Of a stretch of 11,823 nt of DNA, positions 1-6,929 are shown one piece after another. The stretch is from Ruminococcus sp. CAG:382. Its GTDB lineage: Bacteria > Bacillota > Clostridia > Oscillospirales > CAG-382. The translations under genes were made by a program, and so were the position numbers. The notes below the pieces were generated by a model. That model was not told the DNA's origin and searched no databases. It saw nothing but the letters and a program-made list of their open reading frames with translations. Position 1 is the stretch's first letter; every line of letters starts with the position of its first letter. Location: assembly GCA_000433115.1 (NCBI GenBank), contig FR892214.1, positions 37,812-49,634 of the forward strand, given 5' to 3'.

Positions 1-22
1 TCCCCCCCCACCCCCCCCCGCC
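1..22. other. Interrupted poly-C run at the window edge (likely artefact)
   Basis: The window opens with T, eight C, A, nine C, G, CC. It lies inside the reading frame of the MATE transporter on the minus strand, where it encodes Ala followed by six Gly. That replaces a stretch which in this family is normally hydrophobic or charged. Interrupted poly-G reads at a contig end are typical of sequencing-chemistry dark-cycle artefacts. I infer that the true sequence diverges at about position 20. Confidence 0.7.
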
Positions 23-1329
23 GTTATCGTCCACGAAAAAGCATAGAGCAAATACAGTGACGGGATGGTGTGAAAATGAGCAAATACAGTGTATATCCAT
101 GCGACACGGAACACGCATGAACCGAATATCACAATGATCGTCGGCGCAAAGCTCTTGCCGATACCGCGCGACGCGGCAATCGTGCAGTCCATGAATGCCG
201 AAATGGCGTAGGAATACGCCATGATGCGGAGCCGCTGCATACCTGCCTCAACGACCTCGCGCTCGTTCGTGAACAAACCGAGGAACAAATCGCCCGCCAA
301 AAGGAGCGACAACCCGAGAACGGCGCCCGCGACAAACGAATAAAACAGACTGATGAAATAGCTTTTCAGAACTCTGTCATGCTTCTTTGCACCCCAGTTT
401 TGTCCCATGAAGCTGGAGCAGGCGGTATAAAACGCAGCCATGACGTTGTATATCAGCGTATCCGAGTTGGCTGCGGCTGAATTGCCCTCCACCATCGTGG
501 AATCAAACGAATTGACCGCACGCTGGATAAACAGATTTGCCACCGCGAAAACAGCGTTCTGAAATCCCGCGGGAACTCCCAGCATAAGAATAGGCTTTGC
601 CCTTCCCTTATATATCTTCAGCTCCCTGAAGCTCAGCCCGCAGGAATCCTTTTCACGCGTCATGTGGATGATTACAAGTATCGCCGAAACATACTGAGAA
701 ATTATACTCGCCCACGCAACACCGTCGGCAGCCATCCCGCAGATTATGACAAAAAACAGATTCAGGATAACATTGAGAATACCCGCGACAAACAGATAAA
801 CAAGCGGTCTCTTTGTATCGCCGTTGGCACTCAGAACACCGTTGCCGAAGTTGAAAATGCCGAGCGCAGGCATACCGAGCGCATATATCCTGAAATACAG
901 CACGGCGCCGTCGATCAGGTCATCCTTCGTGTCGATGAGCTCCAGCATCTGCCTTGCAAGCAGAAGACAAAGCACCGTAATTATCGCACCTGCGGCAGTG
1001 CATATGATGAGCGACGTGTGAACCGTCTGCTTCGCCTCTTTTTCCTGCTTTGCTCCGAGCTGTTGGGCGACCTTTACGTTTACGCCGCTGCCCAGACCGA
1101 TAAGAAAGCCGGTAAACAGCGTGACAAGTATGCTCGTTGAGCCGACGGAGCCCATCGCCTGTGAGCTTGAAAAAGTACCCACCACCGCAATGTCCGCCAT
1201 ATTGAAAAGCACCTGCAGTATCTGCGACGCCATGAGCGGCATGCTGAACAGAAATATCTTCTTCCAGAGAGAGCCTGTCGTCATGTCCATGCTCTCCGCA
1301 ATACCTTTTTTCTTTATCGCTTCCTCCAT
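1..1329 (-). CDS. MATE family efflux transporter, 3' end missing
   Basis: This is a multidrug/toxic compound exporter of the cytoplasmic membrane, expected to expel cationic compounds in exchange for Na+ or H+. The minus strand reads without a stop for 443 codons, from an ATG at 1329 to the window edge. A GAGGT ribosome binding site lies 7 nt upstream of that ATG. The N-terminal half runs from about residue 24 (FSMPLMASQILQVLFNMAD, then VVG), with GxGSGVNVKVAQQLGA at 78-93, ANGDTKRPL at 168-176 and NVILNLFFV at 186-194. The second half begins near 248 (MLGVPAGFQN) and includes FMGQNWGAKK at 307-316, the typical MATE repeat. About twelve hydrophobic segments are visible. Family members are usually about 445-460 residues, so only a short C-terminal tail is lost. 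The last seven codons (AGGGGGG) come from the homopolymer and are not trustworthy. Substrate cannot be read from sequence. Confidence 0.93.
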   Translation of the reverse strand, partial: MEEAIKKKGIAESMDMTTGSLWKKIFLFSMPLMASQILQVLFNMADIAVVGTFSSSQAMGSVGSTSILVTLFTGFLIGLGSGVNVKVAQQLGAKQEKEAKQTVHTSLIICTAAGAIITVLCLLLARQMLELIDTKDDLIDGAVLYFRIYALGMPALGIFNFGNGVLSANGDTKRPLVYLFVAGILNVILNLFFVIICGMAADGVAWASIISQYVSAILVIIHMTREKDSCGLSFRELKIYKGRAKPILMLGVPAGFQNAVFAVANLFIQRAVNSFDSTMVEGNSAAANSDTLIYNVMAAFYTACSSFMGQNWGAKKHDRVLKSYFISLFYSFVAGAVLGLSLLLAGDLFLGLFTNEREVVEAGMQRLRIMAYSYAISAFMDCTIAASRGIGKSFAPTIIVIFGSCVFRVAWIYTVFAHFHTIPSLYLLYAFSWTITAGGGGGG

Positions 1330-1360
1330 AACAGAGACCTCATAATTGATAGTATCATGC

Positions 1361-1389
1361 ATTCTATCACAAAACCCAAATGAAGTCAA
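1361..1389 (-). promoter_or_regulatory. Sigma-A promoter of the MATE gene
   Basis: On the minus strand, TTGACT (plus-strand 1384-1389) is followed by a 17-bp spacer and TAGAAT (plus-strand 1361-1366), with TG two bases before the -10 box. It sits about 32 bp before the MATE start codon. The spacer half next to the -10 box closely matches that of the promoter at 10912-10940. Confidence 0.75.
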
Positions 1390-1413
1390 TTGATATTAGT
1401 TTACAGCATTGCC

Positions 1414-1442
1414 TTGACAAAATGAAGGAAATGCGATACAAT
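1414..1442 (+). promoter_or_regulatory. Sigma-A promoter of the SDR-led operon
   Basis: TTGACA (1414-1419), a 17-bp spacer and TACAAT (1437-1442) precede the dehydrogenase start by 42 bp. It is divergent from the MATE promoter; the two -35 boxes are 24 bp apart. An AAAGGAG ribosome binding site follows at 1468-1474. Confidence 0.8.
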
Positions 1443-1484
1443 ACACAATAGATAATTATAATATGATAAAGGAGTCTGAAAACA

Positions 1485-2243
1485 ATGAACACCGCAATTG
1501 TAACCGGAGCCTCCTCCGGACTCGGACGCGAATTTTTCAGAGCCATAGTCGCATACTATCCGGAGCTTGACGATATATGGATAATCGCCCGCCGCAAGGA
1601 CCGCCTTGAAGCGCTTGCAGCCGAAACAACTGGCAGAAAGGTACGTGTGCTTCCGCTTGATCTCACAAACGAGGACGATATCGCGGCATACGCCGCACTG
1701 CTGAAGCAGGAAAAACCGCCTGTCAGACTGCTTATCAATAACGCCGGAGCCGGCACCATAGGCAACGTCTGGGAGCTTGACTATCTGAGGCAGGGTCAGA
1801 GTGTCAGCCTGAACTGCCGCTCTATGGTCGAGGTCTCGGCTCTCACGGTTCCCTATATGACCGCCGGCAGCTCGATAATCAACACCTGTTCGATTGCCGC
1901 CTTTGTCCCGACTCCCCGTATGACGACCTACTCCGCGACTAAAGCATTCGTATACGCCTTCTCGAAGGGACTGCGCTTTGAGCTGAAACCAAAAAAAATA
2001 AACTGTCTTGCCGTCTGTCCCTGCCCGATGGAGACCGAATTCCTTGAAGCGGGCAATATTCCCGGCAGATCGAAAACCTTCGACAGCCTGCCGCGCTGCA
2101 ATCCGACAAAGGTAGCGAAGACCTCGCTGAAAAAAGCCTTTGCCGGCAGGGGGATTTACACTCCAAAGGCATTCTACAAATTTTACCGTTTCATTGCAAA
2201 GGCACTGCCGCACGGCTTTGTCATGCACATGAGCAAACTCTGA
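1485..2243 (+). CDS. Short-chain dehydrogenase/reductase (classical SDR)
   Basis: A cytoplasmic NAD(P)-dependent oxidoreductase of 252 residues, the usual classical SDR length. The Rossmann cofactor motif TGASSGLG is at residues 7-14, the adenine-pocket Asp at 59, NNAG at 85-88, and the catalytic tetrad is complete: Asn110, Ser136, Tyr149 and Lys153 (YSATK at 149-153). ARRKDR at 35-40 places Arg after the second strand, which usually favours NADP(H). PCPMETEF at 179-186 replaces the usual PGxVxT loop. The C-terminal 25 residues are basic and aromatic (FYKFYRFIAK), a short extension I cannot assign. AAAGGAG lies 10 nt before the ATG. It is the first gene of the tight run reaching 4741; the next start is only 10 nt past its stop. 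The substrate is unknown, and nothing in the neighbouring genes points to one. Confidence 0.93.
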   Translation: MNTAIVTGASSGLGREFFRAIVAYYPELDDIWIIARRKDRLEALAAETTGRKVRVLPLDLTNEDDIAAYAALLKQEKPPVRLLINNAGAGTIGNVWELDYLRQGQSVSLNCRSMVEVSALTVPYMTAGSSIINTCSIAAFVPTPRMTTYSATKAFVYAFSKGLRFELKPKKINCLAVCPCPMETEFLEAGNIPGRSKTFDSLPRCNPTKVAKTSLKKAFAGRGIYTPKAFYKFYRFIAKALPHGFVMHMSKL

Positions 2244-2253
2244 GGTGTCGCAT

Positions 2254-2790
2254 ATGAGTGATACAGCCGTTTTCACAAAAGAGCGCAAGGGATATTCCTG
2301 TGCCGAAGTCGATAAATTTCTCCTTGAGCAGAATGCCCGTCACAACGAAGTGCTTGCCGAAAAGGACGCCGAAATAAAGCGTATGTTCTCCGAAAACGAG
2401 GATCTGAAATCCCGTCTCGAAGCATCGGAAAAGCGAACCAACAGCCTGCTTGCCGAGTTTGACGAGTTCAAGAAGCACTCCACAGACGATGCGGAACGTA
2501 TGAACGCACGGCTCGGTGAAAAGCTGAGCGCAGCCGAGGAAGCCTCCCGCGATATGCTGAAAAAAGCCGAAGCGGAATGTGAGGAACTGAAGCGCAAATG
2601 CCGCATTCAGATTGCCGAAGATGTCGCAGCTGCTCACAGGAAAGCCGAGGAATACTGCGACCGCGCCCGCCGCGTCGCCGATATCTATGTCGAAAAACAG
2701 CAGCTCGTGACCGCCGGTCTTGAGCAGGCGCGCCGCCACCTTGACGATGCCGTCCGCAGTGTGGACAGCATTCTTGACGAAACGAAATGA
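2254..2790 (+). CDS. DivIVA-domain-like coiled-coil protein
   Basis: A 178-residue, strongly charged protein. Residues 7-25 (F7, then KGYS at 12-15 and EVDKFL at 18-23) fit the N-terminal membrane-curvature-binding motif of the DivIVA/GpsB family. That family recruits septal, polar or cell-wall synthesis proteins at the membrane. Residues 28-75 and 78-175 are long heptad-rich helices full of Glu, Lys and Ala, expected to form a parallel coiled coil. No other domain is seen. I chose the ATG at 2254 because GAGGTG (2242-2247) then sits at proper distance as its ribosome binding site. An in-frame GTG at 2245 would add three residues but overlap that site. The gene starts 10 nt after the SDR stop and its last codons overlap the fumarase beta start by 4 nt, so translation is probably coupled. 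The family call rests on the short N-terminal motif and the coiled coil. Its exact partner is unknown. Confidence 0.75.
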   Translation: MSDTAVFTKERKGYSCAEVDKFLLEQNARHNEVLAEKDAEIKRMFSENEDLKSRLEASEKRTNSLLAEFDEFKKHSTDDAERMNARLGEKLSAAEEASRDMLKKAEAECEELKRKCRIQIAEDVAAAHRKAEEYCDRARRVADIYVEKQQLVTAGLEQARRHLDDAVRSVDSILDETK

Positions 2791-3317
2791 AAAGCATAAA
2801 CGTAACCGATCTGCGCAGTGCGGCGAAGGAGCTTAGCGCAGGCGACAGCATATTACTTTCCGGAATCGTATATACGGCGCGTGATGCCGCGCACAAGCGT
2901 CTGACAGCGCTGATCGCCGACGGAGGAGAGCTTCCGTTTCCGCTTGAAGGCTCCTGCATTTATTATGCCGGACCGACTCCACCCATGCCAGGCAGAGTAT
3001 GCGGTTCGTTCGGACCGACGACCTCCTGCCGTATGGACGCTTTCGCGCCGCTGCTCTATGATCTCGGCATGACCGCAACAATCGGCAAAGGCGGAAGAAG
3101 CAATGAAGTGAAAGAAGCCATAGTGCGCAACGGCGGACTGTACCTTCTCGCGATAGGCGGCGCCGGCGCCGTTGCAGCCAGTCATATAACATCAATGGAA
3201 GAAATCGCGTTTGCCGAGCTGGGCTGTGAATCGGTGAAAAAGCTTGTTTTCGACGATTTCCCGCTCATAGTCGGCACAGACGCATACGGAAACGACATTT
3301 TCGAAAGGAACCGATGA
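2787..3317 (+). CDS. Class I fumarase / L-tartrate dehydratase beta subunit
   Basis: A 176-residue protein matching the C-terminal (beta) half of iron-sulfur class I hydro-lyases, which interconvert fumarate and malate or dehydrate tartrate. Family signatures are RDAAHKR at 32-38, GPTPPMPGR at 62-70, GPTTSCRMD at 76-84, IGKGGRS at 99-105, GGAGAVAA at 124-131 and ELGCES at 144-149. VFDDFPLIV at 154-162 follows. The length is normal for a separate beta chain. The beta chain supplies substrate-binding residues; the 4Fe-4S cluster belongs to the alpha chain, which is usually encoded directly upstream. Here the upstream gene is instead the DivIVA-like protein, overlapping by ATGA, and no alpha gene exists in the window. 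There is no clear ribosome binding site, so translation probably depends on the preceding gene. Fumarase versus tartrate dehydratase cannot be separated from this chain alone. Confidence 0.9.
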   Translation: MKSINVTDLRSAAKELSAGDSILLSGIVYTARDAAHKRLTALIADGGELPFPLEGSCIYYAGPTPPMPGRVCGSFGPTTSCRMDAFAPLLYDLGMTATIGKGGRSNEVKEAIVRNGGLYLLAIGGAGAVAASHITSMEEIAFAELGCESVKKLVFDDFPLIVGTDAYGNDIFERNR

Positions 3318-3319
3318 CC

Positions 3320-4741
3320 ATGAAACGACTTATCGTAGCCCTTCTCGCCATCGCACTAATGATGCCCCTTGCCTCCTGCGGAAAAACGCCGTCCGAGACC
3401 GGATCGGATACAAGCACCGCAGGCACTTCGGAAATATCTTCGCAAACAAAATCAGACGAGCCGTCCTCGGATGAATCCGGCGCTGTCTCGGAGGAGGTCA
3501 GTAAAACAATGCCGACAGAAAAGAATTTCCCGCACGTAACGGGAACGTTTTTGCAGCCCTACGCTTTCACATCATACACCGACGCGCAATGGAAAAAACA
3601 TTTTGAAGGCCTTCTTGAGGTAGGGATTAACCTGCTTGTCATCCAGTGGACCTCAACAACACCGTATTCGAAATTTCTCAACGCCTACTATCCGTCCGAG
3701 TACGCCAAAACACATAACACCGGCGCATTTGAGGATCAGTCACAGATGCTTGAACGCTGTCTCAGAGCAGCCGAAAACCTGGGAGTGAAGGTGTATGTCG
3801 GTCTCAATATCGCCGACGAATGGTGGGATGTTTCCGTTCTGACGGAAAACTGGCTCACCTCTCAGGCTGAACTCGGCATCATTTCCGCAAAGGAAATATA
3901 CAATCTTTACAAGGAAAAATATCCGAACGCCCTCGCCGGCTGGTATTTCGCGTGGGAACTTTATAACGGCATGATGGGACTTGAAGCCAAGGCGGGCGAA
4001 TTCCTGAACGGCTATCTCGAACCTCTCACCGATATCGACCCGACAATGCCGCTCATGTTGTCGCCGTTCGTACGTTCCGCCGGCGGAGATGCGGTGAAGG
4101 CAGGCGAAGAATGGACGCGTGTTTTCGAAGTAGCAAACTTCCGCGAAGGCGATATATTCTGCTGTCAGGACGCAGTCGGCGCCGGATGGATAACGATAGA
4201 CGAACTCGATGCGTATTTCCGCGAGCTGAAAAAAGCCGTTGATACCGAAAAAGGTCTGCGCTTCTGGGCAAACAACGAGGACTTCACCAAAGACGGCAAA
4301 ACCGCTCCCCTTGCCCGTTTTGTCCGCCAGATGGAAATCTCGCACCCATATGTCGAAAACCACATCACCTTTGCCTATTCCCATTACTGCGCCAAGGATA
4401 TCCCCGGAAAAGCGGTATATCACGCGCTTTACAAGCAGTATTACGACACCGGCAAGCTCCCTTCGACCGATATACCCGAGCCGACGGTCAGCTTCAAGCC
4501 CGGCAGAACCGATGACAAGGTTATCCTCACAGTCGACGTAATCCAGAAGGGCAATGTTTTCACCACGGTCGCGATTCTTGACGCAGACGGAAAAGAGCTG
4601 AAACGCACCTCGACAACCGAAACGATGCAGGCGCGTGAGAAACTGTCGCTCAGCTTTTCGCTCGATATTTTCGATAAATATATCATAAGCATAACCGATA
4701 TTTACGGAAATACAGCCTCGTTCCCCGTCGAAAACAAGTGA
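3320..4741 (+). CDS. DUF4434-like TIM-barrel lipoprotein (putative glycosidase-type enzyme)
   Basis: A predicted surface lipoprotein of 473 residues. It has a basic start, a hydrophobic stretch and the lipobox LASC with the lipidated Cys at 20, then a Ser/Thr/Glu-rich linker to about residue 68. Residues 70-375 resemble DUF4434 domains: GTFLQPY at 75-81, W91, GINLLVIQW at 102-110, YVGLN at 159-163, GWYFAWELYN at 207-216 and RFWANNED at 314-321. That pattern suggests a (beta/alpha)8 barrel. Glu213 and Glu320 lie where clan-A glycosidases place catalytic acids, but this is inference. Residues 388-473 look like a beta-sandwich module. The ATG at 3320 is preferred because AAAGGAA (3304-3310) lies 9 nt before it. 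The ATG at 3314 would be too close to that site and adds two residues before the signal peptide. The gene almost touches the fumarase beta stop (3317) and closes the operon. No enzymatic activity can be assigned with certainty. Confidence 0.8.
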   Translation: MKRLIVALLAIALMMPLASCGKTPSETGSDTSTAGTSEISSQTKSDEPSSDESGAVSEEVSKTMPTEKNFPHVTGTFLQPYAFTSYTDAQWKKHFEGLLEVGINLLVIQWTSTTPYSKFLNAYYPSEYAKTHNTGAFEDQSQMLERCLRAAENLGVKVYVGLNIADEWWDVSVLTENWLTSQAELGIISAKEIYNLYKEKYPNALAGWYFAWELYNGMMGLEAKAGEFLNGYLEPLTDIDPTMPLMLSPFVRSAGGDAVKAGEEWTRVFEVANFREGDIFCCQDAVGAGWITIDELDAYFRELKKAVDTEKGLRFWANNEDFTKDGKTAPLARFVRQMEISHPYVENHITFAYSHYCAKDIPGKAVYHALYKQYYDTGKLPSTDIPEPTVSFKPGRTDDKVILTVDVIQKGNVFTTVAILDADGKELKRTSTTETMQAREKLSLSFSLDIFDKYIISITDIYGNTASFPVENK

Positions 4742-4765
4742 TTTACGCACGATAATTGGTAAAAC

Positions 4766-4795
4766 TGCACAAATCGGCACTCCGATTTTTGTGCA
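4766..4795 (+). terminator. Possible intrinsic terminator after the DUF4434 gene
   Basis: AAATCGG (4771-4777), loop CACT and CCGATTT (4782-4788) form a 7-bp stem ending in a run of five T. Outer bases TGCAC/GTGCA (4766-4770 and 4791-4795) extend the pairing with a bulge. The T-run is partly inside the stem and short, so termination strength is uncertain. Confidence 0.45.
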
Positions 4796-4829
4796 TAAAA
4801 GAAAATTACCCGCTTTAGCTTTTTACGGA

Positions 4830-4858
4830 TTGAAATTTCGGAACTAAAGTGATATAAT
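4830..4858 (+). promoter_or_regulatory. Extended -10 sigma-A promoter of the substrate-binding protein gene
   Basis: TTGAAA (4830-4835), a 17-bp spacer and a perfect TATAAT (4853-4858), preceded by TG at 4850-4851 (extended -10). It lies 58 bp before the start codon. This near-consensus site implies strong expression independent of the upstream operon. Confidence 0.85.
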
Positions 4859-4879
4859 GTAGAAAGTAATCTTATGCAC

Positions 4880-4896
4880 TTGCTCACTCCGAGCAA
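4880..4896 (+). promoter_or_regulatory. Small leader hairpin beside the ribosome binding site
   Basis: TTGCTC (4880-4885) pairs exactly with GAGCAA (4891-4896) around the loop ACTCC, ending 3 nt before the GGAAGGAA ribosome binding region (4900-4907). It lies within the predicted roughly 50-nt leader of the substrate-binding protein mRNA. It may stabilise the message or modulate initiation. No riboswitch family is recognised. Confidence 0.35.
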
Positions 4897-4916
4897 AAAG
4901 GAAGGAACATTCTCAT

Positions 4917-6788
4917 ATGAAAAAGTTTGTCGCCCTTTTATTGGTACTGTTCGTATGTCTCCCTGTTGTTGCAGCGTGCTCAACGCTCCAGGGCGATAAC
5001 GACAAGGGTGCTACCATCAGTATGTACCTCACTGATTTTCCCCAGACGCTTGATCCCGCCGCGGTACAGCTCCAGGCAGACACCGCGATGATCTTCAGCC
5101 TCATCTATCAGCCGCTCACCACTATCGACGAAAAGGGCAAAGTAAAGCCCGGTCTCGCATATGAGTGGTACAGCTATTACGATAACCGCGACGAAGAATA
5201 CAAGATGTATTTCAAGCTCAACGAAACCATGTGGAGCGACGGCATTTCCGTTTCCGCCGACGACGTTGTCTATGCTTGGAAGCGCATCCTCAGCCCCGAT
5301 TCCGAAAGCCCCTATGCTTCGCTTCTTTTCCCGATAAAGAACGCACGTCAGGTCAAATCCGGCATCATGACAAGCGACGACCTCGGTCTCGTTGCAGAGG
5401 ACGACAAGCTCCTCTCGATCACCTTTGAAAATGATTATGACACCGGGCTCTTTGCGGAAGCAGTGTCATGCATCGCGCTCTCTCCTCTCCGCGAAGATAT
5501 AATCACCCGTGCCATCAAAAACAACACCGATAACTCCCGTGAACAGGATTGGGACAAGAACGCCGCGATCATGGTATGTAACGGTCCGTTCAGAGTTCAG
5601 GGTCTTGAAGAAGGCGTGAAGCTCTCCCTCGAAAGAAACCAGTATTATTACCGTGACGACGAAGAAGACAAGCTTGACCGGAGTGTAATCCCCTTCCGTC
5701 TCGTATGCTACTACGAAAACGAAAAGATTGACAAAAAGGATACCGCCGAAGCAACGGAACAGCAGTTCCAGGCTGACAAGTTCGATGCAGGCAAGTCCTT
5801 CTATCTCGGCAGCTTTGACAAGACAACATTCGCGAAGTATGCCTCCTCCGTCACAACAAACAAGCTTCTCTCCACCTATACATACTACTTCAACACCAAA
5901 AACGATATTCTGAAGGACGCAAAGGTCCGTCAGGCACTGTCCGCAGCACTTGACAGACAGGCGATCGTCAATGCAATCGGAAAGAATTATATCGCATCCA
6001 CCGGTTTCGTCCCCTCCGGCGTGTTTGACACCGCATCCGGCACCGATTTCCGCAAGGCAGGCGGCGATATATATTCCACCACAGCAGACACCGCAAAAGC
6101 TGCTTCGCTCCTGAACGAAGCAGGCGTAAAGGGCGGCACTCTCCGTCTCGCATACCTCGTTCCCGTGACAAAGAATGTCGCAAACGGTCTCACCGATACG
6201 TTCGGCAAGATCAGCTACGAGCTTGCATCCCAAATCGCTGCGGAATCCGCAAAGGCATCGTGGGAGTCTCTCGGCTTCACAATCGAGCTTGTTCCTGTTT
6301 ACGCCGAAGAATTCCAGAGCACACTTTCCTCCGGCAACTTCGATATCATTGGTGTTGACTACGCTGTCAATTCCACCGACGCTATTGCATACCTCGCTCC
6401 CTTTGCAACCAAGTACAGCGGAAATAAGGTTTCCATCAGCCTTGATGCCGAAACCTACACTCCTCACTACACCGGTCTCAGCGACGAAGAATACGATACT
6501 CTCCTTGACGAAGTCATTTATCTGAAAGACAGAACCGAAAGAGCGACAAAGCTTCACGCAATCGAAACAAAGCTTGCAGAGCTCTGCCCCGCGACCGCCG
6601 TCTTCCAGTACACAACAAGCTACACATATAACGAAAAGATTCTGAAGAAGATCTCTTCAAACTATTACGGCTATAACGATTTCTCCGACCTCAGAATGGC
6701 GGACTACATCGAGACCAACTCCCGCGAAAACGAGGAAAGCCTCAACGAAGCAAAGACTCGCTCCACCGAAGACGAGTCCGAAGGCTGA
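4917..6788 (+). CDS. Oligopeptide-type ABC transporter substrate-binding lipoprotein (SBP_bac_5 family)
   Basis: A 623-residue extracellular solute receptor, membrane-anchored by a lipid. The signal peptide ends in VAAC with Cys21. The OppA/DppA-type fold is supported by TLDPA at 44-48, FSLIYQPLTTID at 60-71, KPGLAYEW at 77-84 and the family signature WSDGISVSADDVVYAWKRIL at 106-125. Mid-protein YYFNTKND and VRQALSAALDR match the segment normally around two thirds of the way along. The length is at the long end for the family. The last 20 residues are a Glu/Ser-rich acidic tail (SRENEESLNEAK onward). Such proteins deliver peptides or similar ligands to a permease complex, but no permease or ATPase gene flanks this one, so it is an orphan receptor here. 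It has its own promoter and leader. By eye its codon use is more biased (AAG over AAA, abundant CTC and CGT) than its neighbours, consistent with high expression. The ligand is unknown. Confidence 0.92.
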   Translation: MKKFVALLLVLFVCLPVVAACSTLQGDNDKGATISMYLTDFPQTLDPAAVQLQADTAMIFSLIYQPLTTIDEKGKVKPGLAYEWYSYYDNRDEEYKMYFKLNETMWSDGISVSADDVVYAWKRILSPDSESPYASLLFPIKNARQVKSGIMTSDDLGLVAEDDKLLSITFENDYDTGLFAEAVSCIALSPLREDIITRAIKNNTDNSREQDWDKNAAIMVCNGPFRVQGLEEGVKLSLERNQYYYRDDEEDKLDRSVIPFRLVCYYENEKIDKKDTAEATEQQFQADKFDAGKSFYLGSFDKTTFAKYASSVTTNKLLSTYTYYFNTKNDILKDAKVRQALSAALDRQAIVNAIGKNYIASTGFVPSGVFDTASGTDFRKAGGDIYSTTADTAKAASLLNEAGVKGGTLRLAYLVPVTKNVANGLTDTFGKISYELASQIAAESAKASWESLGFTIELVPVYAEEFQSTLSSGNFDIIGVDYAVNSTDAIAYLAPFATKYSGNKVSISLDAETYTPHYTGLSDEEYDTLLDEVIYLKDRTERATKLHAIETKLAELCPATAVFQYTTSYTYNEKILKKISSNYYGYNDFSDLRMADYIETNSRENEESLNEAKTRSTEDESEG

Positions 6789-6810
6789 AAGATTTTCTTC
6801 TCAAATCATC

Positions 6811-6853
6811 AAAAAAAAGCAGCGTTTCCGCCTTAACCGACAGAAACGCTGTT
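6811..6853. terminator. Hairpin repeat, copy 1 (terminator-like)
   Basis: CAGCGTTTC (6820-6828) pairs with GAAACGCTG (6843-6851) around a 14-nt loop, preceded by eight A (6811-6818). On the plus strand only a weak T-rich tail follows (GTTGTAATATATT). On the minus strand the stem is followed by a clean U8. It begins 22 bp after the substrate-binding protein stop. Positions 6820-6853 match 10317-10350 at 33 of 34 bases, loop included, so it is also a dispersed repeat. Confidence 0.75.
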
Positions 6854-6875
6854 GTAATATATTCCATTGTTTGTG

Positions 6876-6897
6876 CTGCCTGTACCCCGACAGACAG
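6876..6897 (+). promoter_or_regulatory. Leader hairpin upstream of the DUF4855 lipoprotein gene
   Basis: CTGCCTGT (6876-6883) and ACAGACAG (6890-6897) can form an 8-bp stem with one mismatch around ACCCCG. It lies 32 bp before the start codon. I see no convincing promoter between 6789 and 6929, so the gene may depend on read-through or on a non-consensus promoter. The role of the hairpin is unknown. Confidence 0.3.
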
Positions 6898-6929
6898 TCC
6901 GATTTCAATTTACTTACGAAAGGAACGCC

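Noticed and set aside
46..91. 14-nt direct repeat (46-59 and 78-91) near the window edge
   Set aside because: Both copies encode, in different frames, residues that fit a normal MATE C-terminal region, so it is probably chance rather than a duplication or misassembly.
664..1140. 158-codon plus-strand open frame
   Set aside because: It lies antisense to the MATE gene, whose translation is continuous and family-like; this frame is highly charged with no recognisable fold.
2245..2256. GTG start for the DivIVA-like gene
   Set aside because: The GTG overlaps the GAGGTG ribosome binding site that is well spaced for the ATG at 2254.
1401..2288. 295-codon open frame on the minus strand opposite the dehydrogenase gene
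   Set aside because: The plus strand encodes a complete SDR with all catalytic residues. The antisense translation resembles no family and has no ribosome binding site. The same holds for long antisense frames at 3740-4780, 5466-6557 and 8685-9707, which arise from codon bias.
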